From assembly GCF_900107975.1 (NCBI RefSeq), contig NZ_FNVF01000002.1, positions 387,178-451,177 on the forward strand: 64,000 nucleotides of DNA. The letters are read 5' to 3'. This document shows positions 1-7,986 of this stretch, one piece after another. Each line of letters begins with the position of its first letter. Position 1 is the stretch's first letter. A program made the position numbers and the translations under genes. Origin of the DNA: Paenibacillus sp. UNC499MF (GTDB lineage: Bacteria; Bacillota; Bacilli; Paenibacillales; NBRC-103111). The notes beneath the pieces are model-generated. The model had not been told where the DNA came from, made no database searches, and was given only the letters and a program-made list of their open reading frames with translations.

Positions 1-636
1 GGAGCCGACCTCGAGCGTACGACGCTCGAGGCGAATGCGCGGCTGCGCGGGGAAATGGAGCGCCTTCAGGGGCGCTCCGAAGACGCCGGCAGCCGGTGGG
101 GCGCCGTCCACGCCGTCGTGCGCGTGGACGAGGACCGCGTCGCCTGGGTGCAATCAGGCGACTGCATGGTTTACGCCGTCTACGAAGACGGCGTGGTGCG
201 CGCGGTGACGCGGGACTCCGTGGAGTCCCACGACGAACGCGCACTGGCGCTCTGGCGCCGGGAATATCCCGGCGAATGGGAGCGCAGGGCCCGGCCGCCG
301 GAAGTGACGGAGGCGCTGCGGGCGAACCGCAGACGCGCTAACCGGCCCGGCGGCTACAGCGTCATCAACGGCGATGACGCGCTGGCCCGGCACCTGGAGA
401 GCGGGAAGTTAGCCCGCTCGGGGCTGACGCACCTGCTGCTCGTCACGGACGGGATTTATCCGTGGCGGGAAGAGCACCGGAGCAGCCCGGCGGAATGGGT
501 ACAGGCGGTAATCGCCAGAGGACTGGAAACTTACGTTAACGATCTGGAAGCGTTCGAACAGGAGGATCCGGAATGCCGCATCGTGCAGCGCTTCAAGCGC
601 TCGGATGACAAGACCGGAATCCTACTTTCTTTTTAA
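1..636 (+). CDS. PP2C-like serine/threonine phosphatase family protein, C-terminal part (5' end outside window)
   Basis: The reading frame is open from base 1, so the gene is cut by the window edge and its start is not visible. The visible part looks like the back half of a PP2C-type phosphatase fold: a GD pair in the strand SGDCMVYAVYEDG, a later strand HLLLVTDGIY, and the C-terminal metal-binding type motif DDKTGILLSF (compare the DDxT motif of PP2C enzymes). A protein phosphatase or PP2C-derived sensor is likely; catalytic competence cannot be judged because the N-terminal aspartates are not in view. The gene ends 195 bases before the HRDC gene and has no visible partner here. Confidence 0.6.
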   Translation, partial: GADLERTTLEANARLRGEMERLQGRSEDAGSRWGAVHAVVRVDEDRVAWVQSGDCMVYAVYEDGVVRAVTRDSVESHDERALALWRREYPGEWERRARPPEVTEALRANRRRANRPGGYSVINGDDALARHLESGKLARSGLTHLLLVTDGIYPWREEHRSSPAEWVQAVIARGLETYVNDLEAFEQEDPECRIVQRFKRSDDKTGILLSF

Positions 637-738
637 AGAGAAAGGGAGACGGGCAGCCGTCCTATAATTTGAAAGGAAATTGTTGTAAAATATTTTGAAG
701 TATGGTAGAATTTTACGTATAGCTCAGTACACAGAGGA

Positions 739-786
739 AGCACCTCTCCGCCTGCGTTTCATTACGCATAAGGAGAGGTGCTTTTT
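739..786 (+). terminator. Hairpin with T-run between the PP2C-like gene and the HRDC gene
   Basis: Eleven-base arms at 739-749 and 772-782 pair perfectly and are followed by five Ts. A smaller inner stem (tgcg/cgca) sits in the loop. It can terminate the upstream gene, but it lies only 46 bases before the HRDC start codon, behind a weak promoter-like pair (TTGAAG at 695-700, 17 bases, TATAGC at 718-723), so it could also act as a leader attenuator. Confidence 0.6.
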
Positions 787-831
787 GCGTTTCGGGGCCT
801 TATTCAGCATCCAAACAGAGGAGGACCACGT

Positions 832-1860
832 ATGAACGTCATTTATTTAACGACTTTGGAGAAACAAGTGGAAGAAGGGAAAGTGAAGCAGGCTCAATTT
901 TATGCGGGGGAGAAGACGGGGATCTGGCAGGCCATGTGGAATGAAGTAAACGACAACGGCAAGCCGGTCCAGGATATCTGGTATGAAGGAATCTCTTGGG
1001 AAGAGCTTGTCGGCGCTATCAAAAGAGGGCTTCAGCTAAAGCTGGCGGAAGGATTTAAGCCGATGCTCCGGGGAATCGGGGAAGAGCAGGCGGGCTTGTC
1101 GGCCAAGGCGGAAATGACACAGCTTCTTCAATACTATGGTGAGCTACATGCCGATGAGGCCGTCTATGAAGAGCTGAGAGCGTGGAGACGCGAACAATCT
1201 TTTAAAGAAGGCCGCTCGCCGTTTATTTTGGCTTCCAACCGGATGCTGCAGATGATCGCGGCCTTCTGTCCGCAAACGTTGGAGGAATTGCTTCATATTC
1301 CGGGCTTCGGGCAGAACCGGGCATCCAAATACGGAGGTGATGTCCTGCGGATCACAAGAGACAAACAGCGGCATACGGATTTTCCGCTGGACTGGGTTGC
1401 GGCCGTCACGGATCGTGCACAGTTCGAAGCTTGGATGAACCGGCAGTTGGAACGGCGGGTGCAGAAAGAAGCCGCACGCCAGTCGGGCAAGCGCAGGCTT
1501 CTGGAAGCGATGGCGGACGGCGGCAGTCTGGCGCAGCTGCGGACAGAGCTCTCTTTTACATCCCGGGAGCTGGTTGCCTTACTGGAAGAGCTGGAGCGGG
1601 ATGGTTACGATGTGCTCGCGGGAATCGAGAGCGAGCTGGCCAAAGTGCCGTCCGAGCAGTTGGCCGAAGCCGAGCGGCTGTTCGCGGAGATGGGGGACCG
1701 CTACCTGAAGCCGATCCTCCAAGGATTGTACGGGGAACAACTGCCTGACGCCCAGACGGCCGATGGCGTCTATGAGTGGCTGCGGCTGCTTAGATTCAAA
1801 ACCCGCAAGCAGAAAGAGGAAGCGGCGAAGGAGCGGGACGGCGGGCAGAAAGCGGGCTAG
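832..1860 (+). CDS. HRDC-domain protein with a C-terminal helix-turn-helix-like segment
   Basis: The protein has 342 residues. An HRDC (helicase and RNaseD C-terminal) domain lies at about residues 108-178, with the typical RSPFILASNRML and IPGFGQNR segments. It is followed by a charged region (about 215-280) that reads like a winged-helix or RQC-type module. There is no helicase or nuclease domain, so a nucleic-acid binding role is inferred and not a known reaction. The start at 832 is chosen because an AGAGGAGGA ribosome site lies about 7 bases upstream; the frame stays open to 778 but without a better site. The C-terminus is rich in Lys and Glu. Confidence 0.75.
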   Translation: MNVIYLTTLEKQVEEGKVKQAQFYAGEKTGIWQAMWNEVNDNGKPVQDIWYEGISWEELVGAIKRGLQLKLAEGFKPMLRGIGEEQAGLSAKAEMTQLLQYYGELHADEAVYEELRAWRREQSFKEGRSPFILASNRMLQMIAAFCPQTLEELLHIPGFGQNRASKYGGDVLRITRDKQRHTDFPLDWVAAVTDRAQFEAWMNRQLERRVQKEAARQSGKRRLLEAMADGGSLAQLRTELSFTSRELVALLEELERDGYDVLAGIESELAKVPSEQLAEAERLFAEMGDRYLKPILQGLYGEQLPDAQTADGVYEWLRLLRFKTRKQKEEAAKERDGGQKAG

Positions 1861-2005
1861 CCGCAAAGCGGCAAACGGGCACCTTTGGCCTGTGGCAAGG
1901 ACAGTCCGGTGTATGAGTAGATAGACAGCCGATAGCGGCCCGCGGTCCTCCGGTCCTCTCCCGAAATCTTAACCTTTTTGTAACCAGTCCGAAGGCTCCG
2001 TTCAA

Positions 2006-2034
2006 TTGTAAATAAAGGGTGGTTTTGCTACACT
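2006..2034 (+). promoter_or_regulatory. Candidate sigma-A promoter of the penicillin-binding protein gene
   Basis: TTGTAA (2006-2011), 17-base spacer, TACACT (2029-2034). Each box matches consensus at four of six positions, and the start codon follows 33 bases later. Confidence 0.4.
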
Positions 2035-2066
2035 TGAACGTATAGATTGTGAGAGAGGGCTGGCTT

Positions 2067-4070
2067 ATGAAATCGCCTTATACCGAGCAGGACCCCGCCA
2101 AAAGAGAAGCGGACAAACGCATTCATTTTACGCTCCGGATCAATATTTTTTTCTTCGCTACTTTCGCTCTGTTTTGTGTTCTTATCGTTAAACTGTCCTA
2201 CCTTCAATTCGTTAAAGGCCCCGAACTCCAAATCGCAAAAACGAATGGGATGAATACCGATACCGCCATTCCCCCCATACGCGGCAATATTTTGAGTAGA
2301 GACGGCATACCGATTGCCACTTCCAATTCCACGGAATCGCTGTATTTCCGTGTTGAGGGCGGCACCAAAAATCAGGAGCCGATCATTGAGACAGCCAAAA
2401 AGCTCGAGAAGATTCTGGGTGAGCTTGGCGACAAGAATCTGCCGAAGATGACTATGGAAGATATTATGAAAGCCATGGATCTGGATTTCGACATCAATAA
2501 ACAAAAGCTCAAGCCCAAAACGCCTTATAAAGAGCCCAGAAGAATAAAGGCCAATTTAAACAAGGAAGAGGTTGCTTATCTTCTTTCCCACAGGGACGAA
2601 CTTCACGGAGTAGAGGTTGTGGAGGAGAGCATCCGTGTCTATGATCAGCGGAGGATCGCCGCCCAGCTTGTAGGCTACCTGAAAAAATACGACGATACCG
2701 CAAATCTTAATTTTTATAAGAGCCGGACGGATGACGGTTATCTGCTTCGGGAGACGGTAGGCTTTGACGGGCTGGAGATGATGTATCAGGACGAACTTCG
2801 CGGAAAGCCCGGCAAGAAAAGTTATCCTGTAAACGCAGCCGGTAAAATCGTCGGCAACGGGACGCTGGAAAAGCCCGAGAAAGGGAAGAATCTCCGGCTG
2901 ACGATCGATACCAACGTGCAGCTTGCCGCCCAGCAGGCGATCATGGATCAGCTGAAATGGCTGCATAACCCTCCATCCGCTTATGCGAAGTTTGCCGCCC
3001 CATATGCCCGTTCCGGTTACGCGGTAGCGATGGAAGTCGAGACGGGCAAGGTTGTAGCGATGGCATCCATGCCGGACTATGATACGAATTTGTGGACGGG
3101 TGGAATGGATCCTAAAATATATCCGCAGGTTAAACAATTCGTTAACAACGGTACTATCCGCAACTCACCGCCGAACTTTCCGGACGATCAGCAGAAGCGC
3201 CACCCTTCTTCAATTCTTTATTTGGGGTCGACCATTAAGCCGCTCAGTATTTTGATAGGTTTAAAGGAAGGGTTAATCACCCCTGGAAGTTATTACAATG
3301 ATAATGCTCCTTTTGTTTACGGGAAGGATAAAAGTACGGTTCGTAACTCGGATAATCATTATACGGGTATGATTTCCCCTACAAGAGCGATAGAAGTTTC
3401 ATCGAACACATACATGTCTGCTAAAATTGGAATTCCGTTTTATAATAAATATCAGCGCAAATCGGGCGAAGCCTGGGAAAAGCAGGTGGCTGAATTTGGA
3501 CTCGGGATAACAACAGGAAGCGGCCTTCCGTGGGAGTATGACGGTATGTCGGAAATCGATGCGGCCGCCAAAACGAGCAGTTATCAATCGGCGATGGTTT
3601 TTGCATCATGGGGTCAGAACGGGAAGTATACCACGCTTCAGCTTACCCAGTTTGCAGCTACTCTCGGAAGCCGCGGTAAGCGGATAAAACCGCAGTTCGT
3701 TGAAGAAATCCTGGACCCTGCCGACGGCAAGGCCGTCAAAGGTTATGAACCTGAGGTTCTGAATAAAGTCGATCTTCCCAAAGTTTATTGGGATACTGTC
3801 ATTAACGGGATGAAAAGCGGAGCGGAAGGCATCGACAAGCTGCCGTTTCCCGTGGCGCGCAAAACCGGTACCTCGACGCAGCAGGTTTCGGGCGGAACGG
3901 TCGATAATGCGGTGCTCATTTCCTTCGCGCCCGTTCAAAATCCAAAACTGGCGGTAGCAGTTGTCATACCGGAAGGCGGCTACGGCCGTTACGGGGCCGC
4001 TCCCATTGCGGCCAAGATTTTTGAGGCTTACGACCAGCATATCGGCGGACTCAGCACTCCTAAAAAATAA
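2067..4070 (+). CDS. Class B penicillin-binding protein (PBP2/PBP3-type transpeptidase)
   Basis: Membrane-anchored D,D-transpeptidase that crosslinks peptidoglycan outside the cell. The 667-residue protein has one N-terminal membrane helix (about 22-44), a dimerisation domain starting with the IPPIRGNILSRDG segment typical of class B PBPs, and a transpeptidase domain with all three active-site motifs: Ser388-Thr-Ile-Lys391, Ser445-Ser-Asn447 and Lys599-Thr-Gly601. The start at 2067 has a GAGAGGG ribosome site; a GTG at 2049 would add six residues without one. The gene stands alone between its promoter and a bidirectional terminator. Whether it serves elongation, division or the spore cortex cannot be told from sequence alone. 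Confidence 0.9.
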   Translation: MKSPYTEQDPAKREADKRIHFTLRINIFFFATFALFCVLIVKLSYLQFVKGPELQIAKTNGMNTDTAIPPIRGNILSRDGIPIATSNSTESLYFRVEGGTKNQEPIIETAKKLEKILGELGDKNLPKMTMEDIMKAMDLDFDINKQKLKPKTPYKEPRRIKANLNKEEVAYLLSHRDELHGVEVVEESIRVYDQRRIAAQLVGYLKKYDDTANLNFYKSRTDDGYLLRETVGFDGLEMMYQDELRGKPGKKSYPVNAAGKIVGNGTLEKPEKGKNLRLTIDTNVQLAAQQAIMDQLKWLHNPPSAYAKFAAPYARSGYAVAMEVETGKVVAMASMPDYDTNLWTGGMDPKIYPQVKQFVNNGTIRNSPPNFPDDQQKRHPSSILYLGSTIKPLSILIGLKEGLITPGSYYNDNAPFVYGKDKSTVRNSDNHYTGMISPTRAIEVSSNTYMSAKIGIPFYNKYQRKSGEAWEKQVAEFGLGITTGSGLPWEYDGMSEIDAAAKTSSYQSAMVFASWGQNGKYTTLQLTQFAATLGSRGKRIKPQFVEEILDPADGKAVKGYEPEVLNKVDLPKVYWDTVINGMKSGAEGIDKLPFPVARKTGTSTQQVSGGTVDNAVLISFAPVQNPKLAVAVVIPEGGYGRYGAAPIAAKIFEAYDQHIGGLSTPKK

Positions 4071-4086
4071 AAAACGGCACAAAAAT

Positions 4087-4141
4087 AGCATCGGCTTCCA
4101 TTTCGTTCTTGTTCAAGAACAATGGAAGCCGATGCTTTGTT
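4087..4141. terminator. Bidirectional terminator between convergent pbp and corA genes
   Basis: Fifteen-base perfect arms at 4087-4101 and 4122-4136 enclose a smaller inner stem. T-rich tracts flank it on both strands; the longer one serves the minus-strand corA transcript. Confidence 0.85.
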
Positions 4142-4166
4142 AGGTCAACGTCGTCATTCTGCATAG

Positions 4167-5105
4167 TCAAATCCACCCTTTTTTACGGAAGAGTAGGAAC
4201 ATACATAACCCGAGCACACCCATAAATCCGAAAATGAATAAATCCGCGTAAGGTACGGTCAGCAGACCGAGAATATCGTTAAAGTTCATTCCGAAAATAC
4301 CGGTGATGAAGGTCAGAGGCATGAAAATCGTGGTCAATGCGGTAAAAATACGCATGATTTCGTTCGCACGGTTCGCTACGCTGGACTGGTAAGCTTCTCG
4401 TAAGTTGCCCATGAGATCGCGGAGCGTATCGAAGGTGTCGACGATTTTGACGGCATTTTCGTGAATGTCGCCGAAATACTTTTGCAGCTGGTTATCAATC
4501 AGCTTCAGCTCTTTGCGGTTAAGTGTCGCAACGACGTCACGCTGCGGCACAAGCATTTTTTTCAGCCACAAAATTTCCCCGCGGAGACCGATGATCTCGT
4601 TCAGATGGGATTTTTTCGTGTGCATCAGGATATCTTCTTCAAGCTTCTCGATTTTGTCCTCGATCCGGTCCCCGACAATGACATAGTTGTCAACGACAAG
4701 GTCAACCAGATGGTACAGGAAGCGGTCGGGGCTGTTAACTTCTTCATCCCAAAGAAAAGGTTTGATGGCACGAAGCTCCTGGATTTTCTGTCTCGTAACG
4801 GTAATGATGAAATGCCTGCCCAGAAAAATATTGAGCGCGCGAAGAAAGATTTCTTCATCATCAAACCGGATGCTGTTAATTACAATGAAATAGTGCGTGT
4901 CGTAAATTTCGATTTTGGGCCGCTGTTCTTCTTCGCTGAGACAATCCTCTACGGCCAGATCGTGAAGATGGAAGAGCGGCTGCAATTGCTCCAGATCGTC
5001 CACATCCGCATCGATCCAGTAAAAGCCGGATTCGGGTGGTGTCAGCGCTTCGTGAATATCTTCAACCAGCGTAAAAGCGCCCTTGTGTACCAGGCGTGTT
5101 TTCAT
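4167..5105 (-). CDS. corA: CorA-family magnesium/cobalt transporter
   Basis: A divalent-cation channel of the CorA family, 312 residues. It has a long acidic cytoplasmic N-terminal part and two C-terminal membrane helices (about 254-272 and 286-306) with the hallmark Gly-Met-Asn at 272-274 right after the first helix. The start at 5105 is set by an AAAGAGGTG ribosome site 6-7 bases upstream; the longer frame to 5141 has none. The gene is monocistronic. Its leader of about 180 bases is structured (see separate entries), which suggests RNA-level control. The substrate is inferred from family membership. Confidence 0.9.
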   Translation of the reverse strand: MKTRLVHKGAFTLVEDIHEALTPPESGFYWIDADVDDLEQLQPLFHLHDLAVEDCLSEEEQRPKIEIYDTHYFIVINSIRFDDEEIFLRALNIFLGRHFIITVTRQKIQELRAIKPFLWDEEVNSPDRFLYHLVDLVVDNYVIVGDRIEDKIEKLEEDILMHTKKSHLNEIIGLRGEILWLKKMLVPQRDVVATLNRKELKLIDNQLQKYFGDIHENAVKIVDTFDTLRDLMGNLREAYQSSVANRANEIMRIFTALTTIFMPLTFITGIFGMNFNDILGLLTVPYADLFIFGFMGVLGLCMFLLFRKKGWI

Positions 5106-5293
5106 CCGTTTCACCTCTTTATGCGAAACGGCGCACAGCACTCCGGTCCGTAGGGAAACTACGGACGCTGGAGTGCCGGCCCCGGTTCGCTGCTATTCGA
5201 TTTTGATCGTACCGGGTAAAGCGTCTACTTCTCGGTCGGTCCCCGTCCATCCGTATGTTCCCCCCTTTATCATTCCGTGTCGAATACTTGTCT
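5106..5293 (-). promoter_or_regulatory. Long structured 5' leader of corA
   Basis: If transcription starts from the promoter at 5294-5322, the corA mRNA carries a leader of roughly 180 nucleotides. Within it, near 5145-5180, an imperfect hairpin pairs CACTCC..GTCCGTA with TACGGAC..GGAGTG. Directly before the start codon a perfect 7-bp stem (CCGTTTC/GAAACGG, 5106-5131) encloses the AAAGAGGTG ribosome site. It does not match the M-box, SAM, T-box or c-di-AMP leader sequences that I know. Confidence 0.45.
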
Positions 5294-5322
5294 AGTATAT
5301 ACCTACATTTTCCACGATTCAA
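5294..5322 (-). promoter_or_regulatory. Candidate sigma-A promoter of corA
   Basis: On the minus strand: TTGAAT (5322-5317), 17-base spacer, TATACT (5299-5294). Five of six bases match at the -10 and four of six at the -35. Confidence 0.55.
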
Positions 5323-5354
5323 GCATCAAACTCTGGTACTTTTCTCCTGCTAAG

Positions 5355-5376
5355 CCCCGCGGGCCGGGGATTTTTT
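5355..5376 (+). terminator. Small GC hairpin with T-run, no obvious gene upstream
   Basis: CCCCG (5355-5359), five-base loop, CGGGG (5365-5369), then a run of six Ts. It lies between the corA promoter and the met promoter and would stop plus-strand antisense transcription coming through corA. Confidence 0.4.
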
Positions 5377-5570
5377 ATCCTATGCGGAAGAAGGGTTTGA
5401 GGTGCGGGCGAATGACGGGAAAAACAGCCTGGAGGGTTCATCCGCGATGCGGACGGCGCCAGAGAGAACATGGTCTTGCGGCGCCATGAAGGCGCTGGGA
5501 GCCACGGACGTGCGAAAGACATAGGGTTTTCCCTTAGTGAATTTATTATGTGCAAATTTTCAAAAAGCTC

Positions 5571-5598
5571 TTGACATTTGCCCGGTAACCTTTAAGAT
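5571..5598 (+). promoter_or_regulatory. Sigma-A promoter of the met operon
   Basis: TTGACA (5571-5576, perfect), 16-base spacer, TAAGAT (5593-5598), just upstream of the SAM-I riboswitch. Confidence 0.7.
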
Positions 5599-5616
5599 AG
5601 GAGATAACTGAATAAA

Positions 5617-5750
5617 CTTTCTTATCAAGAGTAGGTGGAGGGACTGGCCCGATGATACCCGGCAACCGACATTGTAACCCCCGAGGGGCAATGCACGGTG
5701 CTAATTCTTGCGGGAGCCGTATGAATAGCGGCTTCTGGGAGATGAGAGAG
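5617..5750 (+). ncRNA. SAM-I riboswitch (S-box leader)
   Basis: The conserved S-box elements appear in order: P1 left strand (TTTCTTATC), the AGAGTAGGTGGAGGGACTGG segment, GATGATACCCGGCAACC, GGTGCTAATTCTTGC, and the closing GAGATGAGAG that pairs with P1. This aptamer binds S-adenosylmethionine; binding stabilises P1 and lets the following terminator form, switching the met genes off when SAM is plentiful. Confidence 0.95.
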
Positions 5751-5770
5751 GAGCATGTTGCATAGGGATG

Positions 5771-5808
5771 AACAGGCCTTTCTCAACTTTTTGAGAGAGG
5801 CCTGTTTT
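5771..5808 (+). terminator. Expression-platform terminator of the SAM-I riboswitch
   Basis: Sixteen-base arms (5771-5786, 5791-5806) pair with one mismatch and end in a T-run, 26 bases before the metA start. This is the off-state terminator expected for an S-box leader. Confidence 0.9.
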
Positions 5809-5833
5809 AATTTCTTTCGAGGAGGAATGACCG

Positions 5834-6778
5834 ATGCCGATTAAAATACCTGATAATCTTCCGGCTAAAGAAGTGCTGAACCAAGAAAATATTTTTGCGA
5901 TGGATGAGACGGTTGCCTATCATCAAGATATCCGCCCGCTGCGGATTGCGATTCTGAATCTGATGCCGACGAAGGAAACGACGGAAACTCAGCTGCTGCG
6001 TCTTCTGTCCAATACGGCTCTTCAGGTCGAATTTGTCCTGCTGCATCCTAAAACCCATACTTCCAAAAACACTTCTCCCGAGCACCTGGAGATGTTTTAT
6101 AAAACGTTTGAAGATATCAAAGACGAAAGATTCGACGGAATGATCATTACCGGAGCACCCGTTGAGCAAATGGAGTTTGAGGACGTTCATTACTGGGATG
6201 AGCTGAAGAACATCATGGACTGGAGCGTAGACAACGTAACCTCGACGCTTCATATATGCTGGGCCTCGCAGGCCGGACTTTATCATCATTTCGACGTGCC
6301 GAAGTACACGGTGGACAAAAAGGTGTTCGGTGTTTTCCCGCACACGATCTCGGAAGAGAACGTGAAGCTGCTCCGCGGGTTCGACGAATTTTTCTTCGTC
6401 CCCCAGTCGAGACATACGGAAGTGCGCCGCGAAGATATCGAAAAGGATGAGCGGCTCGTCATTTTGTCGGAATCGGACGAAGCCGGGATCTATATCGTAG
6501 CGACGAGAGACGGAAAGCAAATTTTCGTAACGGGACATTCCGAATACGATCCGCTGACATTGAAATGGGAATACGACCGTGACGTCAACAAGGGTATGGA
6601 CGTGGAAATTCCGAAAAACTATTATCCGAGTGATGATCCGAGCAAGAAGCCGATGATCACGTGGAGAGCGCATGCGAATCTCCTTTTCTCCAACTGGCTG
6701 AACTATTACGTTTACCAGGAAACTCCGTATGATCTTAATGCGGGTCGTGAACTCAGCGCGCTTAGTGCCTGTCTATAG
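5834..6778 (+). CDS. metA: Homoserine O-acetyltransferase, MetA family
   Basis: First step of methionine synthesis from homoserine. The 314-residue protein has the MetA fold with catalytic Cys142 in HICWASQAG and a downstream HTISEENV segment. The residue that sets acyl-donor choice is Glu111 (GAPVEQM). Glu at this position is known to go with acetyl-CoA, whereas enteric MetA has Gly and uses succinyl-CoA; the product is therefore inferred to be O-acetylhomoserine. That fits the next gene, a MetI-type enzyme. A GAGGAGG ribosome site precedes the ATG. It is the first gene of the riboswitch-controlled operon metA-metI-metC. Confidence 0.93.
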   Translation: MPIKIPDNLPAKEVLNQENIFAMDETVAYHQDIRPLRIAILNLMPTKETTETQLLRLLSNTALQVEFVLLHPKTHTSKNTSPEHLEMFYKTFEDIKDERFDGMIITGAPVEQMEFEDVHYWDELKNIMDWSVDNVTSTLHICWASQAGLYHHFDVPKYTVDKKVFGVFPHTISEENVKLLRGFDEFFFVPQSRHTEVRREDIEKDERLVILSESDEAGIYIVATRDGKQIFVTGHSEYDPLTLKWEYDRDVNKGMDVEIPKNYYPSDDPSKKPMITWRAHANLLFSNWLNYYVYQETPYDLNAGRELSALSACL

Positions 6779-6816
6779 TATAGAACGAATGATACCTTAA
6801 AGGAGAGATTCCACGC

Positions 6817-7986
6817 ATGAACATCGAAAGTCGATTGGCCCAAATCGGTTCGGTTTCCGAACCAACGACCGGAGCGGTCAGCTTCCCCGTATACCAGTCA
6901 ACGGCGTTCCGCCATCCGCGTCTTGGAGAAAGCACCGGATTCGATTATGCCCGCACGAAAAGCCCGACCCGCAGTGTGCTGGAGGACGCGATTGCCGATC
7001 TGGAATCCGGAGATGCCGGCTTTGCCTGTTCCTCGGGTATGGCGGCGCTGCAGACCATTTTCACGCTGTTCAGCCAGGGGGATCATCTGATTGTATCTCT
7101 TGATCTTTACGGCGGTACATACCGTCTGCTGGAGCAGATCATGTCCCGCTTCGGCGTGAGCGCTTCCTATGTGGACACGAACGACGTCGAAGCGCTGGAA
7201 GAAGCTTACCGTCCGAACACGAAGGCGATTCTGATCGAAACGCCGACCAATCCGCTTATGATGGTGACGGACTTGAAGCTCGTCTGCGGCTGGGCCAAAA
7301 GCAAGGACATTCTCTCCATCGTGGACAACACGCTGCTCACTCCTTATCTCCAGCGTCCCATCGAGCTTGGCGCGGATATCATCATCCACAGCGCGAGCAA
7401 ATATTTGGGCGGCCACAATGATGTGCTGGCCGGACTGATCGTGACCAAAGGACAGGAGCTTTCCGAGAAAATGGCGTTCCTGCACAATTCCATCGGCGCC
7501 GTGCTCGGTCCGCAGGACAGCTGGCTGCTCATGAGAGGAATGAAAACACTCGCTCTGCGTATGGAGCGGCACGAGCATAACGCGACGACGATCGCCCGTT
7601 ATCTGCAGTGGCATCCGCTTGTAACCGATGTGTATTATCCGGCGCTCGAATCCCATCCGGGTTATGCGATCCAGAACAGGCAGTCGTCCGGAAACACGGG
7701 GATTTTCTCCTTTAAAGTAACGGATGCGCGTTTAGTGGAGCCGATTCTGAGGCACGTTAAGCTTATTGCGTTCGCGGAAAGCCTGGGCGGAGTGGAGTCG
7801 CTGATGACCTACCCGGCCGTTCAGACGCACGCCGATATTCCTCTGGAAATCCGGGAAAAAGTAGGCGTCGACGACCGGCTGCTGCGTTTTTCGGTCGGCA
7901 TCGAGCATGTGGACGATCTTATTACCGACCTGGCGCAGGCACTGGAACAGGCACAGGCTGAGGTGGAAGGAGACAATCAGGCGTGA
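6817..7986 (+). CDS. metI: Cystathionine gamma-synthase / O-acetylhomoserine thiolyase
   Basis: PLP-dependent enzyme of the Cys/Met metabolism family, 389 residues. It joins the acylhomoserine made by MetA with cysteine (or sulfide). Visible features are the SSGMAALQTIF segment, the YGGTYRLLEQ loop, the cofactor-holding DNTLLTPYLQRP strand and the PLP-binding Lys195 in SASKYLGGHND. An AAAGGAGAG ribosome site precedes the ATG, 38 bases after metA. The end overlaps metC by four bases (GTGA), which implies translational coupling. The MetI name rests on its place beside a MetC-like paralogue, as in Bacillus. Confidence 0.9.
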   Translation: MNIESRLAQIGSVSEPTTGAVSFPVYQSTAFRHPRLGESTGFDYARTKSPTRSVLEDAIADLESGDAGFACSSGMAALQTIFTLFSQGDHLIVSLDLYGGTYRLLEQIMSRFGVSASYVDTNDVEALEEAYRPNTKAILIETPTNPLMMVTDLKLVCGWAKSKDILSIVDNTLLTPYLQRPIELGADIIIHSASKYLGGHNDVLAGLIVTKGQELSEKMAFLHNSIGAVLGPQDSWLLMRGMKTLALRMERHEHNATTIARYLQWHPLVTDVYYPALESHPGYAIQNRQSSGNTGIFSFKVTDARLVEPILRHVKLIAFAESLGGVESLMTYPAVQTHADIPLEIREKVGVDDRLLRFSVGIEHVDDLITDLAQALEQAQAEVEGDNQA

